Part shown: piece after piece, positions 25,504 to 34,360 of the stretch
Layout of the letters: every line of letters starts with the position of its first letter
Position numbering within the stretch: the first letter of the stretch is position 1
Assembly: GCA_002298785.1 (NCBI GenBank)
Contig: DBMR01000014.1
Span: 26,740-90,739, forward strand
Reading direction: 5' to 3'
Source: Verrucomicrobia subdivision 3 bacterium UBA693
Lineage (GTDB): Bacteria > Verrucomicrobiota > Verrucomicrobiia > Limisphaerales > UBA8199
DNA: 64,000 nucleotides
Notes under the pieces: model-generated
What the model was told of the DNA's origin: nothing
What the model saw: only the letters and a program-made list of their open reading frames with translations
Databases searched by the model: none
Program-made: the position numbers and the translations under genes

Positions 25504-27582
25504 ATGCCGAACTACACCCAGGCCAATCGTCCCGTCCGCATCGCCACCCCGCTGGGCGAGGACGTGTTGCTGTTCCGCAAAATGGCGGGCGTGGAGCGAT
25601 TAGGCCGCCCTTTTCAGTACGACCTGGTCCTGCTCAGCGAGAAGCACGACATCGATTATAAGGACATTATCGGCCAGAACGTGACGGTGGCGGTGGATAA
25701 AGGCGACAAGGAACCGCGCTGTTTCAATGGTTTTATCAGCCGCTTCGCCCAGACCAATTACGAGCGGCGCCTGGCGGAATACCGGGCCACCATGGTGCCC
25801 TGGCTGTGGTTTCTCTCCCGCAGTGCGGACTGCCGGATTTTCCAGGGGCTTTCCGTGCCCGAGATCATCACGCAGGTCTTCAAAGACCACGGTTTTTCGG
25901 ATGTGCGCGACCGGTTGCACGAGACCTACAAACCGCGCGACTATTGTGTGCAATACCGCGAGAGCGCATTCGATTTTGTCAGCCGATTGATGGAGCAGGA
26001 AGGCATCTATTATTTCTTCAAGCACGAGAACGGCAAGCACACGCTGGTGCTGTGCGATACCGCCGGGTCCCATCTCGAGTTCCCGGGCTATGAGGACTTG
26101 CATTTTGTGCTCGGCAAGGAAACCCCGAATTCCAGCGAATCGCTGTGGAGTTGGGTCGAGCAGCACGAGGTGCAGCCGGGCGGCTACGCCATCCGCGACT
26201 TCGACTTCAAGAATCCGAAACGGACCACCGTGGGGGTGACCTTTCACGACCGCGCGCATTCGGGCTCGCAGTTTGAGCGCTTCGACTACCTGGGCGAACT
26301 CGATACCGATTGCGACTCCGACCGCTACAGCCGGATTCGGCTCGAACAGTTGCAGTCCGGGCACACGGTTTATACCGGGGAAGGCGACCCGCGCGGGGTT
26401 TGTTCCGGGGTGCGCTTCACGCTCCGCGGGCACCCGCGCCAGGATCTCCAGAAGGAATACCTCACCGTCGCCACTGAGTTCCGCATCGAGTCCGACCCCT
26501 TCGAGACAGCCGAAGAGGCCAACAACAATTTCATCTACGAGGCGAAGCTGACCGCGATCCCCTCGTCCGAACCTTTCCGCACTCCGGCCACCACCCCCAA
26601 GCCCGGCATTCAAGGCCCTCAGACCGCCATGGTCGTCGGCCCGTCGGGAGAGGAAATCTACACCGACAAATACGGGCGGGTGAAGGTGCAGTTCCACTGG
26701 GATCGCTACGGCAAAGCCAATGAAAATTCTTCGTGCTGGGTGCGTGTCGCCCAGGTTTGGGCGGGGAAAAAGTGGGGTGCCGTTTACACCCCGCGCGTCG
26801 GACACGAAGTGGTCATTGATTTCCTGGAAGGCGATCCCGACCGTCCCCTCATCACCGGGCGCGTCTACAATGAGGCCAACCTGCCGCCCTACGATTTACC
26901 GGCTAATAAGACCATTTCCACAAACAAATCCAGCACCAGCAAAGGCGGCGCCGGCTTCAACGAGATTCGCTTCGAAGATCTGAAAGATTCCGAACAGATC
27001 TTTATCCACGGCGAGAAGAACATCGACATCCGGGTCAAGAACGACACCTACGAACTCGTCGAGCATGACCGCCATCTGATCATCAAGAACGACCAGGTGG
27101 AGCAAGTGGGCAACGACCACCAGGAGCAAATCAAGCGCGATCACGTCGAGGAAATCGGCCGCGACCACCACCTGGCGGTTAAAGGCAAGGAAGCGCTCAA
27201 GGTCACCGGCAGCCACTCGCTGACGGTCGAGGATGACGTCATCGAGGTGTTCAAGAAGAACCAATCCACCACGATCACGAAGGATCTCTACATCAAAGCC
27301 GAGAACATCGTGCTGGAGGCGACCAAGAACATCACCATCAACGTGGGTGATTCGTATATCGCCATCGAAAGCGACGGCATCAAGGTGGCCACCAAAGGGG
27401 AGATTGTGTTCGAGGCGATGAAGAATATCACCCAGAAGGCGAACCAGAATGTGACGATTGAGGCCACCTCCAACGCCTCGATGAAAGGCACCGCCGGCTT
27501 GAAGCTCGAATCCCCGGCCCCCGCCGAACTGAGCAGCAGCGCCGTGCTCACGCTCAAAGGTTCCCTGGTGAAGATCAATTGA
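25504..27582 (+). CDS. vgrG: Type VI secretion-type spike protein VgrG
   Basis: A 692-residue VgrG. The N-terminal gp27-like part (residues 1 to about 370) contains LFRKMAGVERLGRPFQYDL and ESAFDFVSRLMEQEGIYYFF, typical of VgrG. The gp5-like OB fold follows (about 385-470: IYTDKYGRVKVQFHWDRYGK; CWVRVAQVWAGKKWGAVYTPR; GHEVVIDFLEGDPDRPLITG). The C-terminal needle (about 480-692) is built of short valine/isoleucine/aspartate repeats. It punctures target membranes as the tip of a contractile injection machine and carries cargo. Start MPNYTQ at 25504. No sheath or baseplate gene is in the window, so this is a detached spike-and-cargo island. Confidence 0.95.
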   Translation: MPNYTQANRPVRIATPLGEDVLLFRKMAGVERLGRPFQYDLVLLSEKHDIDYKDIIGQNVTVAVDKGDKEPRCFNGFISRFAQTNYERRLAEYRATMVPWLWFLSRSADCRIFQGLSVPEIITQVFKDHGFSDVRDRLHETYKPRDYCVQYRESAFDFVSRLMEQEGIYYFFKHENGKHTLVLCDTAGSHLEFPGYEDLHFVLGKETPNSSESLWSWVEQHEVQPGGYAIRDFDFKNPKRTTVGVTFHDRAHSGSQFERFDYLGELDTDCDSDRYSRIRLEQLQSGHTVYTGEGDPRGVCSGVRFTLRGHPRQDLQKEYLTVATEFRIESDPFETAEEANNNFIYEAKLTAIPSSEPFRTPATTPKPGIQGPQTAMVVGPSGEEIYTDKYGRVKVQFHWDRYGKANENSSCWVRVAQVWAGKKWGAVYTPRVGHEVVIDFLEGDPDRPLITGRVYNEANLPPYDLPANKTISTNKSSTSKGGAGFNEIRFEDLKDSEQIFIHGEKNIDIRVKNDTYELVEHDRHLIIKNDQVEQVGNDHQEQIKRDHVEEIGRDHHLAVKGKEALKVTGSHSLTVEDDVIEVFKKNQSTTITKDLYIKAENIVLEATKNITINVGDSYIAIESDGIKVATKGEIVFEAMKNITQKANQNVTIEATSNASMKGTAGLKLESPAPAELSSSAVLTLKGSLVKIN

Positions 27583-27598
27583 CGCATCCCTTAACCCG

Positions 27599-28066
27599 AT
27601 GAACAAAAAAAGCGGCACCGCCGGCAGTCCAGTCGAACCCACCGCCCCCGCGGCGCCGCACGAGGCCGACAAGGCGGACCCGGGCGAGATGGCCGAGATC
27701 AAAGCCGAGCAAATCAAAACCAAATCCGGCAAATACGGCTCCGCCAAGGTCAAACCTTTCCAACAGGGCAATGAGGGGGAAAGCAGTGCCGACAGCGCCC
27801 CTGGCAGCGAAGCCAGCGAGGAGCCAAAAAAAGATAGCTGGATCGAAATCGAATTGGTCGGGATGGACGATAAGCCCATCGCCGGCGAACGATACCGGCT
27901 GACCTTGCCCGACGGCACGGTCGACGAGGGCACGCTGGATCAAAACGGCTGGGTGCGGGTGGCCGGGTTCCAGAAGGGTGAATGCAAGATCACGTTGCCC
28001 GACCTGGACCAGGAGGCTTGGAAATTCACGGAGAAATTGGCAGCCCGAAAGGAGGAGAAGTCGTAG
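27599..28066 (+). CDS. VgrG-associated accessory protein
   Basis: A 155-residue soluble protein. The first 80 residues are Pro/Ala/Glu/Lys-rich and probably disordered. The C-terminal part (about 82-150) has a short Ig-like beta module: WIEIELVGMDDKPIAGERYR, then LPDGTVDEGTLDQNGWVRVA. This module is often coded directly beside VgrG genes and at the end of PAAR-like or VgrG proteins, from memory of the family, so it is probably a spike adaptor that links cargo. It starts 16 nt after vgrG. Its stop codon overlaps the GTG start of the next gene by one base. Confidence 0.8.
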   Translation: MNKKSGTAGSPVEPTAPAAPHEADKADPGEMAEIKAEQIKTKSGKYGSAKVKPFQQGNEGESSADSAPGSEASEEPKKDSWIEIELVGMDDKPIAGERYRLTLPDGTVDEGTLDQNGWVRVAGFQKGECKITLPDLDQEAWKFTEKLAARKEEKS

Positions 28067-28689
28067 TGCCTGTCACTCGCATCGTCCAGGACGGAGAATG
28101 CCTGTCCAGCATTGGATTCGAGACCGGTTTGCTGCCCAAGACCATCTGGGAGGCCCCGGAAAACGCCGAACTGCGCAAGCAACGAACCAGCCCGCATTTG
28201 CTGGTGCCGGGCGACAAAGTCGTGGTGCCGGATTTGCGCGAAAGGTCCTACGATTTCCCCAGTGAAATGCGCTATCGCTTTCAGAGATCGAATGTTCCCG
28301 AAAAGCTCCGGTTGAAAATGATGTCATTCAATACGCCGCGCGCCAACGTGGACTACCGCCTCGATTTCGAAAACCAAACCATCACGGGAAAAACCGACCA
28401 GGACGGCATGATTGAAGCCTCTATCCCACCGGATTTGGAAAAGGCCTTGCTCACCCTCGACAACCAGGAGACCTACGAGATCCGGATCCACGCGCTCCGC
28501 CCAGGCAGCGGAGAACAGGGCGCCCGGCAGCGCCTGTCGAACCTCGGCTTCATCGCCGACCCCGGCGTGGAAGTGGACGAATTCCGGGAAGGAGTCGCGC
28601 TGTTTCAAAACACTCACGGCGGACTGACCGTCACGGGTGACCTGGATCAGGAAACATCCGACGCACTCGTCAAAATGCACGGCTCATGA
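28066..28689 (+). CDS. LysM and peptidoglycan-binding domain protein of the VgrG cassette
   Basis: A 207-residue protein with GTG start, preceded by AAGGAGG within the end of the upstream gene. It has an N-terminal LysM-like domain (TRIVQDGECLSSIGFETGL to PGDKVVVPDL, residues 4-55), an Ig-like middle with the same beta module as the upstream gene (NVDYRLDFENQTITGKTDQD), and a C-terminal peptidoglycan-binding domain 1-like region (RQRLSNLGFIADPG to TVTGDLDQETSDALVKMHG, about 145-205). This architecture recurs beside VgrG in many proteobacteria and is likely a wall-binding cargo chaperone or a targeting part. Its TGA overlaps the next ATG by 4 nt. Confidence 0.85.
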   Translation: MPVTRIVQDGECLSSIGFETGLLPKTIWEAPENAELRKQRTSPHLLVPGDKVVVPDLRERSYDFPSEMRYRFQRSNVPEKLRLKMMSFNTPRANVDYRLDFENQTITGKTDQDGMIEASIPPDLEKALLTLDNQETYEIRIHALRPGSGEQGARQRLSNLGFIADPGVEVDEFREGVALFQNTHGGLTVTGDLDQETSDALVKMHGS

Positions 28690-31652
28690 ATGCTGACGAT
28701 TTCAAGACGAACGCGGTCTTTCTCGGAGCCTGCGCGGAATTGATCGGGAGCATGTCCGACAGCGCCCGGCCCCGCCACTCGGCGCCGGGGGATGCCACCA
28801 GCGAGTTCGCCCAGAACGTCGAGTACTACAAGCACCACTTGAAGTCGCTCTGGGACCGGCTCCTGGCGTTGTCGACCGATAACGCCTACAAGAAACCGGT
28901 CTCGGGACTGCCGGCGCATCTCCGAACCCTGGTGGCCGCTGGTGGAGCCCCCCAGTATAGTATCGTTGCCCCCGCAATCACCGCGGACACGGCGCGTCGG
29001 CTCCTGGCCGTTCCCGCCATGCAGTTCGATTTCATCGCCAAGCATTATCACGACGTGGTGCAAACCCCGCCCGCCCGCCTGCAATGGAACCCTGGCGCCC
29101 CCACGATGACGTTCGCCCATTACGGGCTGGAACAGGTGCGGGCCAACTTCGACGCCAACATCACGGAGATATGCGCTCGCGTGACCGCGAACTGGTCCGA
29201 TCTCAACCGTTTCTTCTTCCAGCGGCGCCCGGGGATTCCGGACGAATGCCTGGTTCAATTGCTTAAAGTCTCAAGCTCGGGCAGCGACCCGCACAAAGGC
29301 GGGAAGCAGACCTACATGATGACTTTTAGCGCCGGCCCCATGGCGCCACCTCGAGTCCGTCGACCCGGCGTCGTTTTGCCCGGCAGGGGTGTCATCACGG
29401 CCCCGGTGGTGGGCGGGCCGGGCCATGTGGCGGCCATCAACTTCCTGAATTGGCCGCGCCGACGCCTGATTTACAAGTGTGCCGACATGGAACTCGACAC
29501 CCGGCTCCTGGGGGACACCCAGGCGTTGACGGGCGGGGGGTTGACCGCGAACCTGCCCAACCTGGCCCAAGGCAGCCTGGTCGAGGTGTTGAACGGCATT
29601 CAGCCCGGCCTGAACCTTCCGGTCTATCGCATCCTGCCAATCAACGCGGGCTCGCTGAATGGCGTGGCCCTCTCCAACGACCGAGGTAGCAACGCCGCCA
29701 GCGACGGCAATATCCCGCTGCAGAACTCCTACGGCTACCTCCAGTTTCTCGATCACGAGCCCGACCTGACGGCCCGGCCGTTACCGGTCGATGGTGCGCT
29801 GGACGCGTCCGACACGCTCACCCGGCAGAGCGCCGATGCCGACCTTTTTCTCAAGCATTATGCCTGGTATCTCGCCATGGCGAATCTCACCGGCATGTGC
29901 GACGCCCACCGCGAGAACGCCATCGTGCACCGCAAGAAACTGCACCTGATCGATGCGGAAATCTCGTTCAAGAAGGCCAACCCCACCGTGGGTGAAACCA
30001 TGCTCGACCAATCGCTCGGTGGAGAGCTGAGCATCGGTGATCACCACTGCCTGCTGTTTCTCAAGACCCTGACCGGGTTTGTGCACGCCGCGCTCGGCGT
30101 CTCCGCCGACCACGCCCGCCAACTGATCCGCGCCGAGTTGCTCGCGGCCTTCACCGCCATCTCCAACAATGCGGCCGCCGTGCGCAACTGGCTGACCGAT
30201 CCAAATCTGGCACTGACGGTCGCGCGGATCACCCTGCAGGCCACCAAGGATTTCGGCCTCACGCGCCACAATTTCTGGTCGACCGTCGCCAACGTGCCCA
30301 TCTCGGACCCCGGCCCTCCGCTGGCGGCGAACCTGCCTGCCAGTGCCGGAGTCTTCCCGGGCGGAGTCGGAGCGCTCCGGGAGCGGGCCCCGTTTTTTTG
30401 GAGAAGCAAACTCAAGAATTGGCGGCTGGGCAGCGGGGACGTGAAATTTTATATCCAGCCCATCTGGGCTACGCAAACCTACAGCAACGACTACACTTGC
30501 CTGCTGAATTGCGATTATCCCTGCCACTATTTCCGGCTCGGCTCATTGGACGTCCTGACCGCTCGCGGCGAACCGATCCGCGTCATCAACCCGCCCCCAA
30601 CCCTGCTCGCGGCGGGAGATAACACGGCGGATCCCAACAACCGGCTGCCGCTCGGGCCGCGCTACTTCCAGGCTTGGCCGCGGCTGGAACGTTTCGAACT
30701 GGAACAAGCCGCCGCGCCCACCGACGTTCAATTAAACGGCCCGGGCGCCATTGCCCTGCTCCAGCCTTATTTCAATAGCGTCGGCTACCCGCTCGGTGCG
30801 AACGCTCAAATCCAGGCCCTGCCCGGCGGCAATGCCTGGAGCATCACCGAAACTCCCAATCCCGCAGACGCAGAGCACGAATGGCGCCTGATCCGACGGC
30901 CGGACAGCAATCTCGATGTGCGACTTATCCGAACCTCCAACGCGGATGCCGACCTCGGGGTGGTGGCCACCGCCGTGGGAGCCAACCAACTTTCGCAGGG
31001 TGGCATCTTCGTCACCGGGCTCACCAAGGTAACGGTTGCCCGGCTGGATACCAAAACGACCTCCAACATGAAGGACGTCGTGAAGCGAGCCGGTTTCACT
31101 TTGTATTCAAAGTTCATCGGCAGCGGATCGACCGGCACCGTGGTGCACTTGGGGCAAAGCTGGAAGCTGCGCGAGATCAAAAACCAGTCCCTCGCCTTTC
31201 TCGCCTACCCTCAAGGTGCCACCCCGGGAGCGTATTACATCAAGCCGATTCGGGACGGCATCGACCTCGGCGACCGCACGGCGATGCCTTATTTCACCAT
31301 CCCCAGGACGCTGACCACCAACGAACTCGACGCCGCGACGGCCAACGGTTTCGCCACCCGCCAAGGCACGGCCGTCATCGATATCTTCGCCTCCCACGGC
31401 ATCAATCTCTCGGCCCACGCCCAGTTCGTTCAAGGTTTGCAGGGGAAACTCTGGCAAATTCGCGACGGCAATCGCGCGTTTCAAATTCGAGGCACCAGCG
31501 TGACCGAAGTCGGGACCGCCATCGACGGCGCGGTCGAGCACTTCAACTACGTGGTGAACAACCCACAAGCGCAGGCCAACGCCATGGCCATTGACGCCGA
31601 AAAAATCAATGAGGATCACTTGACCCAACTGGGAGCGACCGTCAGCACCTGA
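28686..31652 (+). CDS. Large VgrG-linked protein with LanM (DUF4135)-like dehydratase kinase fold
   Basis: A 988-residue protein with no signal peptide. The first half carries, in order, the catalytic motifs of the lanthipeptide dehydratase domain of LanM enzymes: DPHKGG (residues 201-206, the GDxHxxG site), LIYKCADMELD (261-271, ATP-binding Lys264), SYGYLQFLDHE (348-358), DAHREN (406-411, the DxHxEN catalytic loop) and LIDAE (421-425, metal-binding Asp423). A proline/glycine insert of about 35 residues separates the first two. In LanM this kinase-like fold phosphorylates Ser/Thr and eliminates phosphate. The second half (about 560-988) is unrecognised; no LanC zinc motifs were found. It ends a coupled cassette after VgrG, so it is probably injected cargo that modifies a target. 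Activity and target are inference. Confidence 0.75.
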   Translation: MNADDFKTNAVFLGACAELIGSMSDSARPRHSAPGDATSEFAQNVEYYKHHLKSLWDRLLALSTDNAYKKPVSGLPAHLRTLVAAGGAPQYSIVAPAITADTARRLLAVPAMQFDFIAKHYHDVVQTPPARLQWNPGAPTMTFAHYGLEQVRANFDANITEICARVTANWSDLNRFFFQRRPGIPDECLVQLLKVSSSGSDPHKGGKQTYMMTFSAGPMAPPRVRRPGVVLPGRGVITAPVVGGPGHVAAINFLNWPRRRLIYKCADMELDTRLLGDTQALTGGGLTANLPNLAQGSLVEVLNGIQPGLNLPVYRILPINAGSLNGVALSNDRGSNAASDGNIPLQNSYGYLQFLDHEPDLTARPLPVDGALDASDTLTRQSADADLFLKHYAWYLAMANLTGMCDAHRENAIVHRKKLHLIDAEISFKKANPTVGETMLDQSLGGELSIGDHHCLLFLKTLTGFVHAALGVSADHARQLIRAELLAAFTAISNNAAAVRNWLTDPNLALTVARITLQATKDFGLTRHNFWSTVANVPISDPGPPLAANLPASAGVFPGGVGALRERAPFFWRSKLKNWRLGSGDVKFYIQPIWATQTYSNDYTCLLNCDYPCHYFRLGSLDVLTARGEPIRVINPPPTLLAAGDNTADPNNRLPLGPRYFQAWPRLERFELEQAAAPTDVQLNGPGAIALLQPYFNSVGYPLGANAQIQALPGGNAWSITETPNPADAEHEWRLIRRPDSNLDVRLIRTSNADADLGVVATAVGANQLSQGGIFVTGLTKVTVARLDTKTTSNMKDVVKRAGFTLYSKFIGSGSTGTVVHLGQSWKLREIKNQSLAFLAYPQGATPGAYYIKPIRDGIDLGDRTAMPYFTIPRTLTTNELDAATANGFATRQGTAVIDIFASHGINLSAHAQFVQGLQGKLWQIRDGNRAFQIRGTSVTEVGTAIDGAVEHFNYVVNNPQAQANAMAIDAEKINEDHLTQLGATVST

Positions 31653-31671
31653 CTCCCCTTCGGTTCTTAAC

Positions 31672-31762
31672 CGCTTAATCCTGCCTTAAGGATGGTTCAG
31701 CCATGATGGCGGCGATGAAAACAAACATCGCGGTCACCGAGGCCAATTGGGAGCGCTGACTC
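31672..31762 (+). repeat. Duplicated leader with 18-codon reading frame, copy A
   Basis: Shares about 90 nt with 34950-35041 at roughly 94% identity. Contains an ATG-to-TGA frame at 31703-31759 coding MMAAMKTNIAVTEANWER. Position 17 nt after the DUF4135-like gene; no gene follows at once. Confidence 0.8.
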
Positions 31763-31834
31763 AAATTCCGGTTTCCAGGTTTTGCCTGGCAGCAGCCGTC
31801 CCGCGTCAAATGCATTTAATCCCCAAACTCCGGC

Positions 31835-32215
31835 CGCTTCCTTTGAGCGCCAGCGGCGCGGCATGATTATAGACCACAATCTGATAATGCGCCCCAAGCC
31901 CCAGTCGGGGCGGCATGAAGAACGCAGAGGTTGCAACCAGGGGGCTGTGGGGTGCTTTGCGCTCCTGAGTAGATTACCGAATTACCAGGATCGTTGCCTC
32001 ACGTTGAAAGACCGTGCCGCTCCGATGGAGCTGGGAAAATTTGTGTTTTCAATTTGGAAACTATACACATGGCGCTCCCCTGGAGCTGGGGAAGAAACAA
32101 CTCCTTGCCATTCCTCCCATGCGTACCTCTTCCGGGTCCGCACCTGCAAAAGCGAGCTTGGAAGCTCGCGCTCCGACTGCTCCCCTTCCGCGTAGTTCGC
32201 GTGGTCCGTGGTAAT
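31835..32215. repeat. 380-bp dispersed repeat, copy 1
   Basis: About 85% identical to 34396-34775 in the same orientation. Shared blocks include CTTTGAGCGCCAGCGGCGCG, CCCCAGTCGGGGCGGCATGA, GAGTAGATTACCGAATTACC, CGTGCCGCTCCGATGGAGCT and CTATACACATGGCGCTCCCC, ending with the AGCGAGCTTGGAAGCTCGCG hairpin. The remaining 180 nt before the lipoprotein gene hold nothing identified. Confidence 0.85.
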
Positions 32216-32392
32216 TCCTTCCCTATCCCCCGCACGGTCACTCAGCCTGTAACCGGATCATCTTCCTTTGTTTCCTTGGTTTTCTTTTGTTGGATTTCCA
32301 TCCCCTCTTGAGGTTTTGGCGACTTGGAGTGACCAGTTTCCTCCTGATAAATACTGTGACCTAATTTTCAATAAATCATTGCCGGTGCAATA

Positions 32393-32875
32393 TTAGTCGA
32401 CGGTGGTTTCCTCCGCGCTTTCCACCTTCCATGATCCCGCAGCTTTCGAGAGGTGGCAGCGTAACAGCACGGCATGGCGAATAGTGTATCCGGCAGACAC
32501 CAAAGCCGTGTCTCCGTGGATTTCGCAATGCGGAGCGTAAATCACGACGGCAGTTTTCCCGGTCCTCTTGTCGTAGGTGGCTGGAAATTTATCGTCGCGG
32601 AATCCGATAGTGCTTATCGAAATAAGGTCGTGTGAGAATAAATGCCGCACTTTCTCAATCTCGCTCGGTGAAAGAGGCGCAAGGAGCGGCCATGGGCCTT
32701 TAATCTGCTGGCTCACGTATTGCAGGGCTGCCAGCTTCGCGGCACCTGCTTCAGAATCCAATGGGACACCTAAAGTAGAATGCAGGCGGTCCTTCTCCGC
32801 CAACTTGGGATCCAACTGAGTGCAACCACCCCACAGGGCAATGGCGAAAAGCGTCAGGAAAATGGGCACGCTCAT
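32393..32875 (-). CDS. Hypothetical lipoprotein
   Basis: A 160-residue protein whose ATG at 32875 opens a lipoprotein signal peptide (SVPIFLTLFAIALWGGC, lipobox LWGGC with Cys at residue 18). The mature part contains a helical stretch and a beta-rich end (TAVVIYAPHCEIHGDTALVS; HAVLLRCHLSKAAGSWKVES) that may be a small NTF2-like or cystatin-like domain. Not assigned. It lies in a repeat-rich accessory region and points away from the IS element. A role as immunity protein for the VgrG cargo is possible but unsupported. Confidence 0.65.
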   Translation of the reverse strand: MSVPIFLTLFAIALWGGCTQLDPKLAEKDRLHSTLGVPLDSEAGAAKLAALQYVSQQIKGPWPLLAPLSPSEIEKVRHLFSHDLISISTIGFRDDKFPATYDKRTGKTAVVIYAPHCEIHGDTALVSAGYTIRHAVLLRCHLSKAAGSWKVESAEETTVD

Positions 32876-33266
32876 ATTACTTTGCGCTTTCTTCGACCTA
32901 CTCACCCCACTCGCAACCTCGTTGCCACTGACGGAGGCTTGGGCCTTGGCCATCACAGTTAAGCTCAACGAATCTCGATTCAAGGATGGCAGGGGTGTTC
33001 TTTGGGGATCAAACTCAGCGCCCAGGAATGAAGAAAGCGTTCCTTGCTGCCATAGCATAGCCCAAATCTATGACTCGACCTAATTACGATCAAGGTAATT
33101 TCGCGAAGAAATGCATAGTGGCGACGACTACGACACCTTCTGACGCTGGATCGTAATCTAGACGGGGGAGGCGAGCGAGCAGGGTCCTGCGTCCTTTTTA
33201 TCGCTCCGTGCGCGCTAGCAGTCCCGGGCGACAAATACAGAGGACTTACCCCCGAGTGGTGGACCC
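32876..33266. other. Gap between lipoprotein gene and IS element
   Basis: About 390 nt with lower GC than the surroundings. Short minus-strand frames exist but have no folded-protein character. I see nothing further in it. Confidence 0.55.
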
Positions 33267-33268
33267 TA

Positions 33269-33290
33269 TTGAAAATCGCATAATATAGCG
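33269..33290 (+). repeat. Left terminal inverted repeat of the IS630 element
   Basis: Reads TTGAAAATCGCATAATATAG inward; pairs with the right end at 34339-34360. Confidence 0.85.
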
Positions 33291-33295
33291 CCAAT

Positions 33296-33862
33296 TTAGA
33301 ACAACTCAGACTGCTTCCAGAAAGCGGTTATCAGCGTCTTTCGTTTTCGCATGCGGCTTAGAGCCCTCCTGGCGTGCGCGCTCAATTGGAAGTAATCCTT
33401 GGGACAGAAGTTCGGCAGCTCATGCTTTTTCCAGTAGCCCCAAACGTATTCCACTGGATTTAGCTCGGGAGCGTAAGCAGGCAGACGTTCCAGCCACACT
33501 CGGCCCTTCTGTTCGGCCAGGAAAGCTTTAACCAGCTTGCTGCGATGCGCCGGCAGTCCGTCCCAAACAATCAGTAACTTGCCCGGAAGATGCCGGAGCA
33601 AGTGGCCAAGGAAATCGACTACCTGTTCTGCCCTGATCGCGCCGGGATACATACGGAAATAGAAGTTCCACAAAGTAATCCCGGCGATGGCAGCCAAATT
33701 GTCCCAATTGAAATGATGCTGCAGGACAGGCGTCTGGCCTTTCGGGGCCCAGGTCCGAACCCGATGCGGTTTTTGGCTTATGCCGCTTTCGTCGACAAAG
33801 ACTATGGTGCGGGTCTCCGCACGAGCTTTTTTTTTATGGCCGGCCACTGTTTGGCCTTCCAC
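33296..33862 (-). CDS. IS630 transposase, C-terminal DDE part (orfB)
   Basis: The 188-residue frame carries the catalytic domain: IVFVDESGISQ (first Asp), LLIVWDGLPAHRSKLV (second Asp, the WDxxxAH motif), and LPAYAPELNPVEYVWGYWKK (third acidic residue, the PELNPVE motif). It has no credible start of its own and is best read as a -1 frameshift continuation of orfA at the A9 tract. Frames overlap by about 60 nt. Distinct from tc1/mariner eukaryotic enzymes but of the same superfamily. Confidence 0.93.
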   Translation of the reverse strand: MEGQTVAGHKKKARAETRTIVFVDESGISQKPHRVRTWAPKGQTPVLQHHFNWDNLAAIAGITLWNFYFRMYPGAIRAEQVVDFLGHLLRHLPGKLLIVWDGLPAHRSKLVKAFLAEQKGRVWLERLPAYAPELNPVEYVWGYWKKHELPNFCPKDYFQLSAHARRALSRMRKRKTLITAFWKQSELF

Positions 33863-34305
33863 TCGGTGATGGCGGCTTCATCCCGTTCCAGAGCCCGCCC
33901 CACCGGACGTTGCGGAGTCCATCCGAGTTGACGCAGCAGCTTCCATACATGGCCGGGGTGATACTTAATGCCGGTAAGTTCTTGGATCAGGATGCCGACC
34001 CGTGCAGCGGTCCAGAGCCCGGTGCAATAGCCATGAGCCTCGGGCCCTTTGCGCAGAGCCGCCTTGAGATCTTCCTTCTGCACTGGGCTAATCCGGGGTA
34101 AGCGGCCAGCGCGGCCGGCTTTGGCCAGTGCTGCCTTGCCCCTGGCATCCAGCGCTTTGGACCACCGGGTGACCGATTGCCGATGCACGCCCAAGCGTCG
34201 AGCCACTTCAGCTTTGTGAAGCCCGGACGCTAGCAGCTTCTCGGCCTGATACCGTCTCTTTTCGAGCGCATCGAAGTCACGTTTTACACCACGAGGATTT
34301 CCCAT
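33802..34305 (-). CDS. IS630 transposase, N-terminal DNA-binding part (orfA)
   Basis: A 167-residue frame from the ATG at 34305 (MGNPRGVKRDFDALEKRRYQ). It contains a first helix-turn-helix (AEKLLASGLHKAEVARRLGVH, then RQSVTRWSKAL) and a second winged-helix region with the family motif WTAARVGILIQELTGIKYHPGHV and LLRQLGWTPQRP. It binds the terminal repeats. A GTG at 34341 is in frame but lies within the right inverted repeat. It runs into the slippery A-tract and then stops. Confidence 0.92.
   Translation of the reverse strand: MGNPRGVKRDFDALEKRRYQAEKLLASGLHKAEVARRLGVHRQSVTRWSKALDARGKAALAKAGRAGRLPRISPVQKEDLKAALRKGPEAHGYCTGLWTAARVGILIQELTGIKYHPGHVWKLLRQLGWTPQRPVGRALERDEAAITEWKAKQWPAIKKKLVRRPAP
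33827..33835 (-). promoter_or_regulatory. Slippery A9 tract for -1 frameshifting in the transposase
   Basis: On the coding strand orfA reads ATA AAA AAA AAG, that is A_AAA_AAG, the classical -1 slippery heptamer. A -1 step there joins orfA to orfB and gives one full transposase. Confidence 0.75.
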
Positions 34306-34338
34306 GCCCCGAATATTAACTCGCCGGGGCAGGCTTGT

Positions 34339-34360
34339 CACTATATTATGCGGCTCTCAG
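34339..34360 (-). repeat. Right terminal inverted repeat of the IS630 element
   Basis: Reads CTGAGAGCCGCATAATATAG inward; pairs with 33269-33290. Confidence 0.85.

Noticed and set aside
25600..26805. 401-residue minus-strand frame
   Set aside because: Antisense shadow of vgrG, with no recognisable domain.
28686..31652. A lantibiotic biosynthesis locus
   Set aside because: The LanM-like half is present, but there is no LanC domain, no precursor peptide and no ABC transporter or leader protease nearby, and the gene is coupled to VgrG.
32393..32875. Immunity protein for the VgrG cargo
   Set aside because: Opposite strand, 740 nt away, across repeats and near an IS element. Nothing but proximity supports it.
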